A stretch of DNA of 64,000 nt. Source: Isoetes taiwanensis (lineage: Eukaryota > Streptophyta > Lycopodiopsida > Isoetales > Isoetaceae). The notes under the pieces were generated by a model. It worked only from the letters and a program-made list of their open reading frames with translations, did not search any database and had not been told where the DNA came from. Made by a program: the position numbers and the translations under genes. The stretch covers positions 855,998 through 919,997 of the forward strand of contig JAJEKV010000028.1 in assembly GCA_021234155.1 (NCBI GenBank), read 5' to 3'. This document shows, piece by piece, positions 48,360 to 57,788 of the stretch; the stretch's first letter is position 1, and the number at the start of each line of letters is the position of its first letter.

Positions 48360-49625
48360 GTCATGTCCTTAATATTCCATGAAGATTCCCTTAGATCTTC
48401 AAGATTCCCATAGAACCCCTAGATTCCCTAGGATTCTATGAAGATTCCCATAATTTCTATACAAATTCTCCTAGATTCTCTAAGATTTTATTTATATTCT
48501 ATGGATATTCCTCTAGATCATTTAACATTCCATAAAGCTACTTTAGATTCTCTAAGATTCCATGAAGATTCCTATACCCGTACAATTCCCCATTAATATT
48601 CCCTCAAGCATCCCTTTGAAGATTCCCTAAATGCTCAGCTTCTGAGTATGGATCACCACGGCCCATGAGGCAAGTTTTTATTTAGGACGCTCTCATGGAG
48701 ACTTGGACTCGAGACTCAACTCTCATACCATTGATACGACACCTTAACTATTTTGCCTCAATCAATTGGGCAAAAACGTCTAAACATCATGAGGTTTGAC
48801 TCTCTACATGTGATAATTAGGTGCTACCTCCCCAAGATTTACTCCAGCGGTCCCTTTGGGCCTCCAAACCATATCAGATTCTCTAAGATTGTATAAAGAT
48901 TCCCCTAGATTCCCTAATATTCTATGGGGATTCACATGAAACTTCCCTAAGATTCTCCTAGACCCCCTCTAAGATTCACTTATCCCCTAAGGTTCCATAA
49001 GGGTTCTTCAAGATTCTCCTAGATTTTCAAAGCTTATTCCAAGATTTTAGATCCCCTAAGATTCTATGTGGATTCTTTTTAATTCTCTACATTTTAGATT
49101 CACCTAGATTCTCTAAGATTCCATCAAGATTCCCCTACATTGCCAGAGATTCCATCAAGGTTTTCTTGGAATCTATGAAGATTCCCTTATATTCCCCTAG
49201 ATTCTTGAAGATTCTCTCTAAATTCCCCTAGACTCCCAAATATTATCTTAAGGTTCCTCTAGATTCTCCAAAATTCTATGTAGATTCTCCTAGATTTCTT
49301 TAGAATCTATGGAGATTTCCCTGAAAGGTCCAAGAATCCATCAAAATTCCTCTAGATTCTTAAATATTTCATCAAGATTCCCTTATATTTCTTTCAATTC
49401 GCAAATATTCTCTTGAGATTTCCATAGATTCTCCAAGATTCTGCTGAGATTCCTCTAGATTCTCTATGATCCTACGAAGATTCACCTACATTCTCTTAAA
49501 TTACCATAGATTCTCATAAGATTTTGTTATATGATTCCCTTAGATTCTCTAAGTTTTCATAAAAATTCCTTTAGTTTCTCTCAAGATTCCATTAGCTTCA
49601 TCGAGATTCCACAAACATCCTCCCT
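48360..49625 (+). repeat. Degenerate AGATTCC minisatellite, about 1 kb, with an interruption
   Basis: GATTC recurs every 9-16 bases in phrases such as CTAGATTCTCTAAGATTC, CATGAAGATTCCC and CCCTAGATTC. By eye the unit is about 31 bp and is itself built of three shorter GATTC blocks. The tract runs 48,360-48,630 and 48,872-49,625. Between them lies about 240 bp of non-repetitive DNA. Many units differ from each other, so the array is old or evolves fast. Confidence 0.85.
48631..48871. other. Non-repetitive insert within the minisatellite
   Basis: This 240-bp segment has none of the GATTC pattern. On the minus strand it contains CGTATCAATGGTATGAGAGTTG followed by AGTCTCGAGTCCAAGTC, which loosely resembles the region after an LTR (the Met-tRNA primer site is TGGTATCAGAGC). 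It may be a small retrotransposon fragment inserted into the array. Confidence 0.35.
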
Positions 49626-51226
49626 CGAAATTTCTCAAGGACCTTTAAACCTGATGGTGTACAAATTTCGAGTAAGAAAACAACAATGCCATGTTATCAA
49701 GACATTGAAAGCACTTCTCGATGGGGCTTAATCCATCAGCATGGGCCCCACCTTGAGCCAACACCTCTATCAAGTAAGCTACTTAATTTTTCATTTGAAG
49801 AAGGCCGAAAATGAAGCTACTTAAATGTTAATAAAATAATTGCTTCTTATTAATGTAAAGAAATTACACCAACGGCTTCTTCCATCAACGACCTGGATCA
49901 AAAGCCCCAATTCCACCTTTCATGCACCCCAATTCCACGTTCCATGCACTTTTTCGTCATATTGGATGGTCACTCCCTTCGATCCGACGGCCTAGAGGTA
50001 TGGTGCATGCCCCATACATGACCCCACCAAGGACCCATGCATGCCCCCCCATGAGATGGATGCATCTTGACCGCTCCTCTTTTCAACCGATGGATGGGAT
50101 TAGGGTGGCCATCCATGGGCATGCATGTATGGGATATCAGACCCATATTATGTATCAGACCTCACATGCTAGCACCCTTATTAAATATTATGATATTTAA
50201 ATTCAGTTCAAAGTGAGTGCTAAAGAGAATAGAGAGATAGAAATCTTCAGTAATACAAAGCATGCTCATACCTCTTTGTTACATCCATTTGTGTAATATA
50301 TCCTATGTCGATAACTCCTCGTATCCTATATTTAAAACAATCACATATCATTGTACTAACCCTGGCATTCATGAATTGTAAAACACAATCCAAAATAACT
50401 TTAGAGGATGTTTTGTAAAGCCATCTACAAAAACAAATGACAAAATATAAATGGAGAAACATCATTGCATATTGGAAGCAAAGACAAATCTAGAGAATCT
50501 ATTGTCTTAATATCTTCTTATTTCATTTTTAGAGCACCATAACATACATACTTTAATCCAAGACGACTTCATAGGTTGTCATTCTAACAATCTTTTCTCC
50601 ATTCTAATGCACATGGGATCATGGCATTGTAGCACAATATAAGAGATGGCCTTTTCATAACTAAAACAAATCCAAAATGAGGTAAAATTTCATAATGGAG
50701 TTCCATATTTCACACAACATAAAACTTAAGGAAGGAAGGAAGGAAGGAAGAAACTATCAAACACCAAACCTATGAACAATGAACAAAATCTTACACTCTT
50801 GAGTGAAATAGAACAAACTATCAAACACCAAACCTATGAACAATGAACAAAATCTTACACTCTTGATGCTGGCTAAAGCTTCTGGCTATGGCACACAAGA
50901 CATGTGTTATGCCATTAAATATAACACGACGGGGTCCTAAGCAGGAACTGTAAAGGGAATTAAGCAATATTATTAGTCGGTAAACTGCAATTTGCTTTTG
51001 TTTTTGTGTTGGTTTGTTTTTTGTGTGACCATGCTGCCGCGTCTTTGTTCTTTTCACAGAAAACAGCAAAACTATGAACAATGAAAAGCAAAGATATTAT
51101 TTTTTGTCCTTCACATGCAGAACGAACAGCCTTCCTAGGCTGAGATTTCACCACGGGGGGAGCCCGAAGTTGTACAGTGTGAGCTCCAATACTATAATAA
51201 GGAACCCCTGTCAAAATCATCAATAT
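49626..51226. other. Intergenic spacer upstream of the jacalin-aerolysin gene
   Basis: No gene is seen. It holds a GGAA microsatellite at 50,729-50,750 and the 64-bp duplication listed separately. Around 49,920-50,170 there are many CATGCATG and CCATCC blocks, possibly a fold-back element, but I could not define arms. Confidence 0.4.
50751..50866 (+). repeat. Perfect 64-bp-period tandem duplication
   Basis: AAACTATCAAACACCAAACC begins at 50,751 and again at 50,815. The following bases are identical through CACTCTTGA, about 52 bases. A (GGAA)n tract lies directly to the left. Perfect identity implies a recent event. Confidence 0.95.
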
Positions 51227-51272
51227 CTTCAATATCATTACAGACTGGAAATTGTCTATAATGATATTGAAG
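51227..51272. repeat. Strong inverted repeat (19-bp arms, 8-base loop)
   Basis: The arm CTTCAATATCATTACAGAC (51,227-51,245) is the reverse complement of 51,254-51,272 with one mismatch, around the loop TGGAAATT. The transcribed strand would form a stable hairpin. It lies about 220 bp before the ATG of the jacalin-aerolysin gene. It could be a remnant of a small fold-back transposon or part of a small RNA precursor. Confidence 0.85.
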
Positions 51273-51442
51273 GTACATGATGAACAGCCTTTTTCTCACC
51301 ACTTGAGCTGAGTGTATGCCACTCTTTCGTCCTCCAGCAAGCAGTTTTGTTGTATTGCGCCCGGTTTTGAACAGTAAAGCATGAGATGAGACTGTCCAGA
51401 AGAAAAACGTTGAGCAGAGCAAATGCTCAGTGTATTGAATGC

Positions 51443-51449
51443 TATAAAT
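51443..51449 (+). promoter_or_regulatory. TATA box of the jacalin-aerolysin gene
   Basis: GCTATAAATGAAG lies 49 bp before the ATG at 51,492. A start of transcription about 30 bp downstream would leave a leader of only about 15-20 bases. Confidence 0.5.
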
Positions 51450-51491
51450 GAAGGGCGAAGCTCGTTGTCTGATAAGCTTAGTTTATAGATT

Positions 51492-52557
51492 ATGGCTTAC
51501 CAAAATCCAGTGGTAGGGGGTAAGACCGGTTCGAGGAATTTCACAGATGAGAAATACAAGGAAGGCAAGAGCGTGCAGTCCATTCAGGTATGGCCGGATG
51601 ACAGCCGCATCAGGGGCATCGACGTGTGGCTTACTGGCTCCACTTCTGAGCTCCAAAATCAAGTGGTTCATGGCACACATACTTCAAGATGCAGCCGTTT
51701 CGAACTTGAACCCGGCGAGCTCATCACAAACATCACCCTCTGGGCTAACAAAAATGGTACGCCTAACACCTTTACTTGAATTACGTTTCATCCATTTGAC
51801 TTTGATAAATTTCTCCCCCCTTGGTTTTGGCTAAAATTACATGTTCACCACCCCCTATAGGCGATAGATTGGGATGGATCTACATTCGCACCGACAAAAA
51901 TAGAGTATTCGACTATGGTAGCGTGAAAGGCTCGACCTCGCGTTCAATGGATATCAAATCAGGCATCTGGGTCGGGGTGTATGGATATGCTGGGGCTGAC
52001 ATTGACAACATGGGGGTATCATTCCTCTACGACCCCAAAATCCCAAAGATGGTGTCAGTAAAGTGTTCGACTCTGGAAACATCAACATGATCGCCAGAGC
52101 ATTCACTCTTGACAACAATATAGCTGATAAAACACTCACCATCCATGTCAATGACAATGCAAAATTCACTCGCACATCATCATGGCAGATCACCTCTTCC
52201 TTTGGCATTGCTAGCTATAGCAAAATCATCAAGCCATCCAACTTGCAAGGTGAAGTAATTATTCCTATACTTAAATTTAATTTCCAGGGCAAGGTTGGTT
52301 GGGAGGTTGCTTCCTCCCCGATTGTATTCAACAACGTATATTCCTCGAACCCCACCGACTTGCCAGATTTTACTCAACAACGTGATGTAAAAGGTGGTGA
52401 ATCTACTAGCCTCGACGGCAATGTCTATAAGGGTACCATTACTAACATCCCTTTTGATGGCTACATTGAAATCACTCCAGATTCCTCCACTACAACAGCA
52501 AAATATTCTGTCCCTATCAGTGGCTCTTACTCTGGGGTTTATTATAACATTTTATAA
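51492..52557 (+). CDS. Jacalin lectin + aerolysin-like protein (natterin/Dln1-type), with an apparent frame break
   Basis: Exon 1 is 51,492-51,756 (88 codons plus one base). A 104-bp GT-AG intron follows and exon 2 starts at 51,861 in the correct phase. Exon 1 and the start of exon 2 encode a jacalin-type sugar-binding domain: VQSIQVWPDDSRIRGIDVWL, then RLGWIYIRTDK after the junction, and DIDNMGVSFL at its end. That frame stops at 52,088-52,090. A different frame, open from about 52,060 to a stop at 52,555-52,557, encodes about 164 residues like the stalk region of aerolysin-type beta pore-formers: Ser/Thr-rich alternating strands (FTRTSSWQITSSFG), then GNVYKGTITNIPFDGYIEI and a terminal SGVYYNIL. 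The frame must change between about 52,036 and 52,063. Possible causes are a real frameshift, a sequencing error or unusual splicing. If expressed intact it would bind glycans and oligomerise on membranes. No signal peptide is seen. Confidence 0.7.
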
Positions 52558-53113
52558 AACCACTAAACTTGTAGGTCCCATAAGCTCTGCAAGCTTCCCT
52601 TGGATGTTAAAAACATATCTATATATCCATCTATCTATCCAAATAAACAAGATGCTAGAGGGTTGCCTTTTAAATGGCATAAATCTGGAAGTAATTATGT
52701 GATTAAAAAGGGAAGGGGCCCTGCGCGGGGGGGGGGGTTGTTGGGTTGTATTCTAGTTAACATTATAAAATTATTAATAGATTATGCTTGCCCAAGTGTT
52801 GTTCCTTCAACATCAAACTTTGGGATATTATCATTTGCTTCAAAACTTTACATGCTTGTAACACATAGATTTGATTACATCAATGTGGAATACGCAATCA
52901 GCCTTTTACTTAAAAATCATGTGGTGTTGAAAGAAAGCATTTTTCATACAAATAACTGAAATCTATAATAACAAATAAAGAAAATAGTAAAGTCACTCGA
53001 CCACCCAATCGGGCTCAGATCAGGACAAGAAGTCTTTATTTTGCCTGCTCAAGGACACTAGAGATAAGACGCACCGGATTATGTAAGGAACCTTTGACTA
53101 TGATAGGCAATAG
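52558..53113. other. 3' flank of the jacalin-aerolysin gene (duplicated downstream)
   Basis: This flank recurs after the second copy (55,618-56,015), except for about 190 bp at 52,648-52,838 that are absent there. That extra part includes a run of G at about 52,727-52,737. From about 53,000 the sequence CCACCCAATCGGGCTCAGATC is also part of the LTR-like sequence to the right of the second copy. Confidence 0.6.
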
Positions 53114-55236
53114 GCAATCTTTTCCAAGCCACAGAAGGTTTGCCATTTTACGCTAACCATGTATAGTAGTTTAACTCGGCGGTTTTCATGAGTACGAACT
53201 TTTTAGTTCGCTGCAAGTGAACTGGGTGTTAGGTTTTCGCCACGAATTTTTTATATATAGAGGCGCTTTGTAGCTTTACAGTAACAAGGTATCCTTCATA
53301 CCGCTAACCCGCCATTGCGGCTCCCTTTTCATTTTCTTGTACCTTTTCTTAGTTTTAGGCAAAAATTTAGTTAGTTTTTCTTTGTTGTTTCTTTATTGTA
53401 GGTCTAGGTTCTTCCATAATGAGGCTCCTTGTTCGCTCCTTCCATCGAGGGGCTGGACGATGGTGAGCGCTCACTGAATCCAGACCGTGATTTTCGTGAG
53501 ATAGTTGAAATTATGCAAAATAATGAGGGAAAAAAATAAGAATTAGAAGTTTTGTTGCCTATCCTTTATCGGCCAATAGTAGCAATGTTGTTGAAGAGAG
53601 ATTAGGTTTTAGTGTTTCGGCAATCTCCTTGGTCAGGCGTTGATCCCTCACTGTGCCATATCATTGAATTGTGCCATGCCGCAGGGTGGGTGTCATCGGG
53701 CTGGCGTCGAGGGATTGCTAGGGTCAACCTTCTATCGAGGTGTATAGCCCTCTCCCTGCGCCGCTATTGGCTTTGGTCACGGATGAAGGTATGTTGTAAT
53801 TTCACGGAAGGTCGAGGATATTTTAATGAGATATACCCTATTTCACTCCGTTGTCATTGTAAAAGTCCAACACCACAGCATAGATCAAGCGATATTTTAT
53901 TAAATATTCGCGGGAGCTTCCGCTGTGGCGCATGTTCGCCTGAGTTTGCCAACCTCTATGAGGAAGTTTCTCATGGAGTTAGTAGCCGGGTCGACCATAA
54001 GTTAAACTTTGTTGAATAGAATGGTGAAAATGCATTTCCTATAATCGCCAATCGTGGAAACTCGCAGTTTAACCGTGAGGTGCCTATAACCGCCAACTTG
54101 GTAAACTCGGTGAGGGTGTTTATAATCACAAACTTGAAACTAAGCGCTTTACTAGAATCTTAATGAACCATTTTACTCGGCTATTGACACTCATCACTAA
54201 AGTGATTTGTTTTTCCCTGCACTTTTTAGGTATTGTTGTTGCTTTGAGCATCATTTCTGCGATATTGTTAGCTAAGCATGTTTCTTCTAAACGGGCCATG
54301 AATTCACAAGAGTTAGAAGGACTTAGACTAGAAACAGAGCCTCACATGAACCTTTAGTAAAGAAGGACTCTAGGCTAGAAGCAGAGCCTCACATGAACCC
54401 GTAATGAGTCTTCTATCTCTGCATTAACCGAAATATGATTCATACTTTAGCAAATTTAACTAGTCCGGCTGAGAGAGGCTCTAAAAAGATAAGGCTTGAA
54501 TGGAATACGTACTTTTGATGAATCGGGAAGCTAGAAAGGAAACCCATCAACCCCTCTCCACCTAGTTAAGAAAGTGTTGCACAAACTATTAGAGCCAAAT
54601 GTCTCGTGACTAATAAAGAGTGGGAAAAAAGAAAAGGACGATGCCAAGACTATATGGTTTTGGTAATGGTAGATTCCTCTCGATAATCAACGTGACTGAA
54701 TTGTCTGGTGAACATATGGAACGGTACAATGTAACATCTTTGGTTCTAGTTTTCTTAAAGACTAACCCATTGTGTGTTAAATTTAATGATGATGTGGCCC
54801 GATGTGATAGTAAAGGCCATGATGAAAAACATAGGGAGTCGCGAAATGCAGTTAGATTACGGTCTCATCATACCGCATTGGTCGTATTAAATCGGGATTG
54901 CTGAAAGAACAGTGGTTGATATTCCCTTATTGGACGGGGTTCTTGCGGCATTTCTTTTGTGCACGTGAGATAACGAAGTTTGCGAGGCATGTATTTAAAA
55001 GATAGGGTATGTTTCATAGTGGAGGTCGACGCCCATAAGCTTGAGCAACGGAGGAAGCAAGAGTTAATGTTGTCAAGAGTGGGTGATCTAACTATTCATT
55101 TTAAGCTTTGCTTAAGCTTCATAAAGAGCAATTATTTACACATGGACTTCGCACTGCAATAACCGGAAAGAGAGGATGCACGGACCCTCAGGTATTTATA
55201 TTGGTATCTGTGATTGGGAAGAAGAAAAGCTAATAG
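53114..55236. other. Unassigned segment between the two aerolysin copies
   Basis: TTATATATAGAGG at 53,251 is a TATA-like box without a recognisable gene after it. Frames at 53,612-54,019, 54,163-54,357, 54,620-54,904 and 54,980-55,162 (all plus) carry no family motif. At 54,035-54,140 a block of the CTATAATCGCCAA...GGAAACTCG type occurs three times in decaying form. The same-strand frames and TATA box suggest an inserted, decayed element of about 2.1 kb. Confidence 0.4.
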
Positions 55237-55617
55237 GTCAATGATAATGCAAAATTCACTCGCACATCATCATGGCAGATCACCTCTTCCTTTGGCACAA
55301 CTTGCAAGGTGAAGTAATTATTCCTATACTTAAATAATGTATAGCGTTGGCTGGGAGGTTGTTCTCCCCAATTGTATTCAACAACGATATTCCTTCTAAA
55401 CCCCAATCGACTCTGCCGTGATTTTATTCAACAACGTGACGTAAAAGGTGGTGAATCTACTAGCCTCGATGGCAATGTCTATAAGGGTACCATTACTAAC
55501 ATCCCTTTTGATGGCTACATTGAAATCACTCCAGATGTCCCTCCGGGTTCCTCGACTGCAAAATATTCTGTCCCTATCAGTGGCTTTTACTCTGGGGTTT
55601 ATTATAACACTTTATAA
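55237..55617 (+). pseudogene. Truncated second copy of the aerolysin-like region
   Basis: The sequence matches 52,147-52,557 closely but lacks 32 bp (after CCTCTTCCTTTGGCA) and about 10 bp near 55,335, which change the frame. The jacalin domain and the first part of the aerolysin region are absent. The last about 60 codons are open and end SGFYSGVYYNTL. Relative to copy 1 there is an in-frame difference near the C-terminus: copy 2 has PDVPPGSSTAKYS where copy 1 has PDSSTTTAKYS. It has no promoter or start of its own, so it is a dead fragment. Confidence 0.85.
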
Positions 55618-56015
55618 AACCACTAAACTTGTAGGTCCCATAAGCTCTGCAAGCTTCCCTTGGACGTTAAAAACATATCTATATATCTATCTATCTATCT
55701 ATCCAAATAAACAAAACTTTATTGCTTCAAAACTTTACATGCTTGTATAACACATAGATTTGATTATATCAATGTGGAATACGCAATTAAGCCTTTTACT
55801 TAAAAATCATGTGGTGTTGAAAGAAAGCATTTTTGATACAAATCACAAATAACTCAAATCTATAACAACAAACAAAGAAAATAGTAAAGGACGTCACTCG
55901 ACCACCCAATCGGGCTCAGATCAGGACAAGAAGTCTTTATTTTGCCTGCTCAACAACACTAGAGATACACAAGGTCTAGATTATAGCAGACCTTTAGACT
56001 ATAACAGGCAATAGA
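55618..56015 (+). repeat. Duplicated 3' flank (copy 2)
   Basis: The flank matches 52,558-53,113, including CATAAGCTCTGCAAGCTTCCC, the ATCT microsatellite (longer here, 55,680-55,705), TTAAAAATCATGTGGTGTTG and CAATCGGGCTCAGATC. The duplication therefore covers coding and non-coding DNA and arose from a DNA segment, not from a processed mRNA. Confidence 0.85.
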
Positions 56016-56437
56016 GCAGGACTCAGGAATCAATAGCACAAGAACTTGATAACAAAATGGAGGAGGCTTCGAGTATTTAAAGGAGAAATAAATGCACCTT
56101 TTTTTAAATCACTTTTGGATTCCGTAATATCTACAATAAAGGGCAGGCGTGATTAGTTAGCCTTAGTTAATCGACCTTCTATGGTGCAGGTTGGCTGATC
56201 AGATTGTATCCAGATTGATCAAGCCATTGACTAGATATTTTCATCGAAGCTTTGGCTATAACGGACGATGACCCATTATCAGCCACATTATTATTTAGGC
56301 AACTCATAGCTAAGCTTAGCTATTATAAATGATTCCCATTTATAACCCATGTAGGATATCGCCATGTACATAGGGTATGCTAGCTAAATACTTGTTGAGC
56401 ATGAGCTGCTCCCCCGAGCTGGCATAAGGCTGTAACA
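55890..56437 (-). mobile_element. LTR-like segment of a gypsy-type element
   Basis: On the minus strand AGAAGGGAAGGAT (56,438-56,450) abuts TGTTACAGCC at 56,437, the layout of a polypurine tract and LTR start. A TATA-like GGTTATAAATGGG follows about 90 bp in. The left end runs into the flank shared with 53,000-53,113, so the LTR end was already beside the gene before the duplication. The exact left end is not found. Sequence to the right (56,450-56,560) ends like a gypsy pol tail but is too short to be sure. Confidence 0.45.
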
Positions 56438-56450
56438 ATCCTTCCCTTCT

Positions 56451-57788
56451 TAAGATTGAAGGTCCGCATCAATCTCGAGGAAAAAAAATTATTCACCTTA
56501 AATCGTTTAAGGATGGTCATTCCATTTCCAGTTTAGCACCTCCTCGTCACCCTTGATGTTAGGAGGTTCTGAAAACTAAAAATTAAATGTAGGTTAGAAC
56601 ATCCTCCATACAAATGCAAACGATGGGCATTCACACCAACTTTGTCATCAATTGAAAATGGACCATATAAGCCTGCAATATCTCATTTCATATTGTAGGA
56701 GGGCTTTTCTTGCATGGTTGGGTCTATGATTCCTGGCACGTATTGTATGCAAAACTATCTATTTTGCCATGTTTGAGCAGCTTAATTGCATTTAAAGTTT
56801 AAGTTTCCATTTTTGAATATTTTGGATGTTTTTTTTTTTCAATGGTTCAAAGAAAGATGCAAACACTATGGTTTTGCTGCACTTCCATGCCGAAAGGATC
56901 GGGGTTTGTAGGATCGGGGTTTGTAGTTTCTGGCAGTGGATGAGTGCAATGGTGGGGGTTTGTGATTCTATGAAGCTGCAAAGGTAGCAAGCCAATTTGT
57001 TTTGTTAAGTAGGGCAAAGGTAAATAGATTCTAGATAATGTGCCAGTTACTCCCCAATTCATCTATTCAAAATATTTGAGCAATCAAGGTCTATTTATCT
57101 ATCTATCTTATGACATCTTCAACATGTGTTGGAATCCTAAGCACCAAACATACTTAATTACGATTAGGTATCCAATTCACCACAGGGCCTTGTTATTCTA
57201 TATGTCCACCGCCGCTTCATGCCTCATACTCTACAATGAAAACATTCAAAGAATAGGTGTGCCTCCATATCTTATGCACGGTAGCAAAGATTTCACCTAC
57301 CTATGATCACTTCCATAACAACAAAAAAACACCAAACATCTTCAATTAAATATTCTATAAATCAATTGTATATTTTTATTACTTTCTAAGAAATTAAATT
57401 TTATTTGATATTGCAGGTTTGAAGCAAGAGCAACAATACATTTTGTTATGGTTTCTAAGGTACACACACTCACGTGTTTTAGGCTGAGTAGGCAATGTAA
57501 ATAGACTTAACTAACTATTCAAAATATTTGAGCAATCAACATCTAATCATCTATCTACTATCTTGTAATCCTTCAACGTGTGTGCTGGAACTTTTCTAAT
57601 CAGTCTGCTAGTTTAAGCATGTTGGCATTTATAGTTATCGCTATAGAGACATCATGGTATTTCTAGTGTGGATAGCATCAATTATTCAAGTTATGAAATC
57701 TGTTGCGCATTGGCGTAACCAAGAAAATGCTAATAACGAGCCGCAGGAAACGTGTTAGGGCTGAACGCACGCCGCACCTGGGCGGAGA
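56451..57788. repeat. Spacer with a separated direct repeat
   Basis: CAAAATATTTGAGCAATCAA occurs at about 57,067 and again at about 57,519. It is followed both times by an ATCTATCTA tract and an ATC(C)TTCAAC(A/G)TGTGT(G)TGGAA block, giving two related copies about 452 bp apart. No gene signal is visible. Confidence 0.6.

Noticed and set aside
49920-50170. Fold-back element with CATGCATG/CCATCC arms
   Set aside because: Individual blocks are self-complementary, but no consistent pair of arms could be drawn.
52238-52290. Short intron in the aerolysin region (GTGAAGT...TTTCCAG)
   Set aside because: It would be about 40 bp, too short for a plant intron. The frame is open through it and the encoded strand pattern continues.
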